From Bacteroidales bacterium UBA1208 (GTDB taxonomy: Bacteria > Bacteroidota > Bacteroidia > Bacteroidales > P3), in assembly GCA_002309955.1 (NCBI GenBank), contig DBXQ01000090.1, positions 1 through 17,084 on the forward strand: 17,084 nucleotides of DNA, read 5' to 3'. The notes under the pieces are model-generated. The model worked only from the letters and a program-made list of their open reading frames with translations, was not told the origin of the DNA and searched no databases. Position numbers and translations under genes: made by a program. Within the stretch, counting starts at the first letter, position 1, and every line of letters begins with the position of its first letter. Below are positions 14,904 through 17,084 of the stretch, piece by piece.

Positions 14904-14913
14904 CGAATTCTTG
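14904..14913 (+). repeat. Left target-site duplication of the insertion sequence
   Basis: CGAATTCTTG here is repeated exactly at 16255-16264, directly outside the two terminal inverted repeats. The duplicate length of 9-10 bp is close to the 8-9 bp usual for IS256-type elements. Confidence 0.8.
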
Positions 14914-14936
14914 GCGTAATAGTCATTTTGCAGGCT
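14914..14936 (+). repeat. Outer left terminal inverted repeat of the IS
   Basis: The outer end, sharing TAATAGTCATTTTGCAGGCT (14917-14936) with the reverse complement of the right end. The first three bases differ at two positions. Confidence 0.85.
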
Positions 14937-14955
14937 AAAAATTGCAGTTTTTGTT

Positions 14956-14976
14956 CTAATAGTCAAATTGCAGGCT
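14956..14976 (+). repeat. Inner left copy of the IS terminal motif
   Basis: CTAATAGTCAAATTGCAGGC plus T: the same motif as the outer end, with two base changes (CATTTT to CAAATT), 40 bp further in. The flank shows no duplicated target, so it is probably a subterminal transposase-binding site or a remnant. Confidence 0.8.
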
Positions 14977-15146
14977 GATATTTCGTATTACCGTTTGGTC
15001 GGATAAAAAACTATTAGTACTTTTGCCTCGCATTCCGAAGCATAGCGGGCTCTGCTGGGGAGCAACCCGTGAGGAATAGGAATGCTGTGCATGACGACAA
15101 GTCAATATTGACATTCGCCCGCCGACTGTCGGTGGGCGTCTGCCGT

Positions 15147-16077
15147 TTATGACATGTTAGATTGCATACGATGCCTGAAAAACCCACAAATGAACCGCTT
15201 GCGGTTCTCCATGGACAGTCCGCTATGGACATTGAGATTCTTCTTAAGGTCGGTGAAGGTACCCTCGATTTTGTTGTTTGTGTTAGGCATCCCTGCACAG
15301 TCCTCCCGCTGGAACGTAAACAGGTACGGCAGATAGGAATCCACACTGTGCATTGCCGTGCGAAGCCTCTTGTGAGTGTAATGGCTGCAGCCTGTCCTCT
15401 TCGACACGCTGCGGCGGTTGATGGAGTCGGCATAGTCCGACTTCCATTTCAGGTACTCCCTGACGAAAGACTCCTTGTCCGTGCCGGTGATTGTGAAGAC
15501 CACACGCTTTAGTTCCCTGGCCGCCTTGAGCCTCGGATTCTTAGTGAGATACCTGCGGATGATGCTTATCATATGGAAGTGGCACATCTGCATCGGGTAT
15601 CTTGCAAACTCGGAGAACAGGCTCCGCATTCCGTCCACGATGATGCCCTTGATACAATATCCCCGATTCTCTATTGATGCTATTGCCGTGCGGTAATCCT
15701 CCACGGTCTCGTGCCGTATGAATTCAAGCTCCCGTGAGGTCGTCTATCGCAAGCAGGATACCCCAATTGCGCCCCCAGTAGGCTGCATCGACATGGACAT
15801 ATCCACTGCCGTGGAGCATGGGCTGCTCCCATTTCATGACAATCATCGAAAATCGCCTTCTGATTGTGGAACTGCTTATCCCGTATGCTTGCGATAACTC
15901 CTCCACAGTTTGTTTCCCGTCCAGGTATCTGACCCATAAGTCGCTATCCGTCGGCCCCGTCGGCTGACGAAACTGGTAACCGCATTTTTGGCATTTATAG
16001 AGTTGCTTCCCCTCTCGAACTCCGTTTTTCTTGGTCAACTGTGATCCGCAGGCCGGACATTTTTTTGTGCATATCAA
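15147..16077 (-). pseudogene. Frameshifted IS256/MULE-like zinc-ribbon transposase
   Basis: The N-terminal frame gives a zinc ribbon (CPAC...CQKC), a helix-turn-helix (TVEELSQAYGISSSTIRRRF) and the first catalytic Asp in VHVDAAYWGRNWGILLAIDDLTG, then stops at 15724. The next frame (+1) continues seamlessly as RELEFIRHETVEDYRTAIASIENRGYCIKGIIVDG (second Asp), CHFH (the C-x2-H motif typical of IS256/MULE), and NNKIEGTF (catalytic Glu), ending at 15147. A change of one or two bases around ACGGGAG (15728-15736) explains the break. Full length would be about 310 residues. A TTG at 16077 is the likely start: the ATG at 16104 overlaps the promoter. No A6G-type slippery run is present, so programmed frameshifting is less likely than decay or a sequencing error. 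Confidence 0.82.
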
Positions 16078-16093
16078 ACCTTTTAAATTTCTG

Positions 16094-16101
16094 CAAAGAT
16101 A
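16094..16101 (-). promoter_or_regulatory. -7 promoter element (TATCTTTG) of the transposase gene
   Basis: Minus-strand TATCTTTG just inside the inner right terminal motif; the predicted start near 16088 leaves about 11 nt before the likely TTG start at 16077. Confidence 0.55.
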
Positions 16102-16129
16102 CAAAATATCTCGCTTTTCGCCATGTCAT

Positions 16130-16150
16130 AGCCTGCAAAATGACTATTAG
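16130..16150 (-). repeat. Inner right copy of the IS terminal motif
   Basis: A 21-bp segment identical to the outer right end core (16232-16252), 102 bp further in. It lies just upstream of the transposase -7 element, so binding here could also autoregulate the transposase. Confidence 0.82.
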
Positions 16151-16231
16151 AGCATTTTCTCAAGCCGATTTTTGCAAAAACCTTTTGAATCGCTCAAAAC
16201 GCCCTCTGTTCCTATATTCAGACCATGACGC

Positions 16232-16254
16232 AGCCTGCAAAATGACTATTAGAC
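16232..16254 (-). repeat. Outer right terminal inverted repeat of the IS
   Basis: AGCCTGCAAAATGACTATTA then GAC: the reverse complement of the left end over a 20-bp exact core. It is followed directly by the target duplicate. Confidence 0.85.
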
Positions 16255-16264
16255 CGAATTCTTG
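16255..16264 (+). repeat. Right target-site duplication of the insertion sequence
   Basis: CGAATTCTTG, identical to 14904-14913 on the other side of the element. Confidence 0.8.
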
Positions 16265-16289
16265 TACCCATCACAACTGCGGCAGCCGT

Positions 16290-16393
16290 CCCCTCCCCGG
16301 GAGGGGCAAGGGGTGGGTCTCTTCCTATCAACACCGACGAGAGGAAACGCACATTGCCCCCGCTGCCCACCCATAACCCCTCACCATGAGGGG
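16290..16393. repeat. GC-rich inverted repeats between the IS and rpsA
   Basis: Three nested pairings: CCCCTC/GAGGGG (16290-16306), a long imperfect pairing of GAGGGGCAAGGGGTGGGT (16301-16318) with GCCCACCCATAACCCCTC (16365-16382; 14 of 18 matched), and CCCCTCA/TGAGGGG (16377-16393). No gene is seen in 16265-16462. The element looks like a dispersed, transcribed-hairpin type intergenic repeat, but a second copy is not present here. Confidence 0.55.
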
Positions 16394-16462
16394 AGGAAAC
16401 GACAACGCGCGGAAGCGGGTCTTATCCCCAGCCAAGAAAGGAATGCACGTCAGCAAAAGTAC

Positions 16463-16499
16463 AAAAAAGAGAGCCGGGACACGAGGGTGTTCCGGCTCT
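16463..16499 (-). terminator. Rho-independent terminator of rpsA
   Basis: AGAGCCGGGACAC (16470-16482) pairs with GTGTTCCGGCTCT (16487-16499), 13 bp with one mismatch or wobble and a 4-nt loop. On the minus strand it is followed by CTTTTTTG (16469 down to 16462). It lies about 37 nt after the rpsA stop. Confidence 0.88.
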
Positions 16500-16535
16500 T
16501 TGGGTATCGGATGAAACCGAAGGATAGTCAGGGGA

Positions 16536-17084
16536 TTATTCGCCTTTCTGCTCTTTTTCGATTTCTTCTTTCAGGTTAGCAAGGACGCTGAGGTCACCGA
16601 GAGTGGTCTTCTCAAGAGTCTCGTTGATTTTCTTAACGGTCTTCTTGGTGGCGCGCTCTTTCTTGGCCTCCTCGTTTTCGGTCTTCTGACGCTCGCCCTC
16701 GAGGTTGTCCTGATAGACGCGGGTGTGGGAGACGATGATTTTCTTGTTTTCTTTAGAGAATTCGATGACTTTGAAGTCGAGGGTTTCACCCTGACGAGCT
16801 TTGGACTTGTCCTCTTTTTCGAGATGACGCATGGGAGCGAAACCTTCAACACCATAAGGCAGAGCAATGGTAGCACCCTTGTCGTTGATGCTGGAGATGG
16901 TGCCCTGATGGATGGTGCCTACACCAAAGAGAGACTCGTAGACATCCCAAGGATTCTCTTCGAGCTGTTTGTGGCCGAGGCTGAGACGACGGTTTTCGGC
17001 ATCGACCTCGAGAACGACGACTTCGATGCTGTCGCCAATCTTGGTGAACTCGGCGGGATGTTTGATTTTCTTGCTCCAGCTGAG
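16536..17084 (-). CDS. rpsA: 30S ribosomal protein S1, C-terminal part (5' end outside the window)
   Basis: 182 residues are visible, entering from the right edge in frame and ending at 16536. LSWSKKIKHPAEFTKIGDSIEVVVLEVDAENRRLSLGHKQLEENPW is the end of one S1 (OB-fold) domain in S1's typical wording. GTIHQGTISSINDKGATIALPYGVEGFAPMRHLEKEDKSKARQGETLDFKVIEFSKENKKIIVSHTR is the next S1 domain. A charged alpha-helical tail (ERQKTENEEAKKERATKKTVKKINETLEK) and an acidic end follow. S1 binds mRNA and helps initiation, which matters in Bacteroidota because Shine-Dalgarno sequences are largely unused. A good terminator follows, so rpsA is the last gene of its unit. Confidence 0.95.
   Translation of the reverse strand, partial: LSWSKKIKHPAEFTKIGDSIEVVVLEVDAENRRLSLGHKQLEENPWDVYESLFGVGTIHQGTISSINDKGATIALPYGVEGFAPMRHLEKEDKSKARQGETLDFKVIEFSKENKKIIVSHTRVYQDNLEGERQKTENEEAKKERATKKTVKKINETLEKTTLGDLSVLANLKEEIEKEQKGE

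Larger units (their letters stand above)
14914..16254 (-). mobile_element. Insertion sequence of the IS256/MULE-like (zinc-ribbon variant) group, 1341 bp
   Basis: Bounded by terminal inverted repeats of about 23 bp (14914-14936 and 16232-16254) matching at 21 of 23 positions with core TAATAGTCATTTTGCAGGCT. It is flanked by a 10-bp direct repeat CGAATTCTTG. A second copy of the terminal motif lies inside each end (14956-14976 and 16130-16150). It carries one transposase gene on the minus strand, broken by a frameshift, with its own TATCTTTG promoter. It inserted between the terminator of the fimbrillin-like operon and the 3' end of rpsA, so no gene appears to be interrupted. The element name was not recognised. 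Confidence 0.88.

Noticed and set aside
15147..16104. Two separate transposase genes with programmed -1 frameshifting as in IS3 or IS1
   Set aside because: The shift needed is +1, no A6G or similar slippery run is present, and the two parts form one continuous DDE protein.
14956..16150. Alternative shorter IS bounded by the inner motifs
   Set aside because: Flanks of the inner motifs (TTTTTGTT and AGCATTTT) show no direct repeat, whereas the outer ends have a 10-bp duplication.
1..17084. CRISPR arrays, tRNA or rRNA genes, phage genes
   Set aside because: No regularly spaced direct repeats, no cloverleaf with a recognisable T-loop, no rRNA signatures and no phage structural genes were found on reading both strands by eye.

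Overview
The window reads as chromosomal DNA of a Bacteroidales bacterium, possibly Prevotellaceae- or Muribaculaceae-like; the genus cannot be fixed from sequence alone. The evidence is the Bacteroidota -7 promoter element TAnnTTTG (TATCTTTG or TATTTTTG) upstream of six transcription units, a type IX secretion (T9SS) C-terminal signal at the left edge, a DUF4270 lipoprotein, a fimbrillin-type lipoprotein, Sec/lipobox signal peptides, and near absence of Shine-Dalgarno sequences.

Layout. (1) 1-189: end of a T9SS type-B cargo protein, then about 450 nt of non-coding DNA holding an inverted repeat and copy A of a structured dispersed repeat. (2) 639-4690, minus strand: a four-gene unit read from a promoter at 4718-4725, in the order degenerate starch-synthase-like protein, DUF4270 lipoprotein, exported 14-repeat MORN/YwqK protein, Maf nucleotide pyrophosphatase. 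(3) 4855-5372, plus: recX from its own promoter, so close to the ATG that the mRNA may be leaderless. (4) 5373-5712: convergent intergenic space with a recX terminator and a 101-nt nested palindrome. (5) 5713-6510, minus: SAM hydroxide adenosyltransferase (DUF62). (6) 6783-12384, plus: sufC, sufD, a PorE-like TPR/beta-propeller protein lacking the OmpA domain, and an MsbA-like ABC exporter, all tightly spaced behind one promoter. (7) 12388-12580: copy B of the dispersed repeat, inverted. (8) 12695-14890: promoter, AT-rich leader, 70-residue protein, fimbrillin/FISUMP-like lipoprotein and a strong terminator. (9) 14914-16254: an IS256/MULE-type insertion sequence with target duplication, doubled terminal repeats and a frameshifted transposase. 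(10) 16265-17084: GC-rich inverted repeats, a terminator and the 3' part of rpsA on the minus strand.

Most genes are housekeeping (ribosome, Fe-S assembly, nucleotide sanitation, recombination control, lipid export) mixed with Bacteroidota envelope and secretion functions. No defence island, CRISPR array, rRNA or tRNA was seen. The least explained items are the structured repeat pair with compensatory base changes, the nested palindrome, the short YxKP protein that precedes the fimbrillin-like lipoprotein, and the OmpA-less PorE-like protein. None of these amounts to a demonstrated new system.
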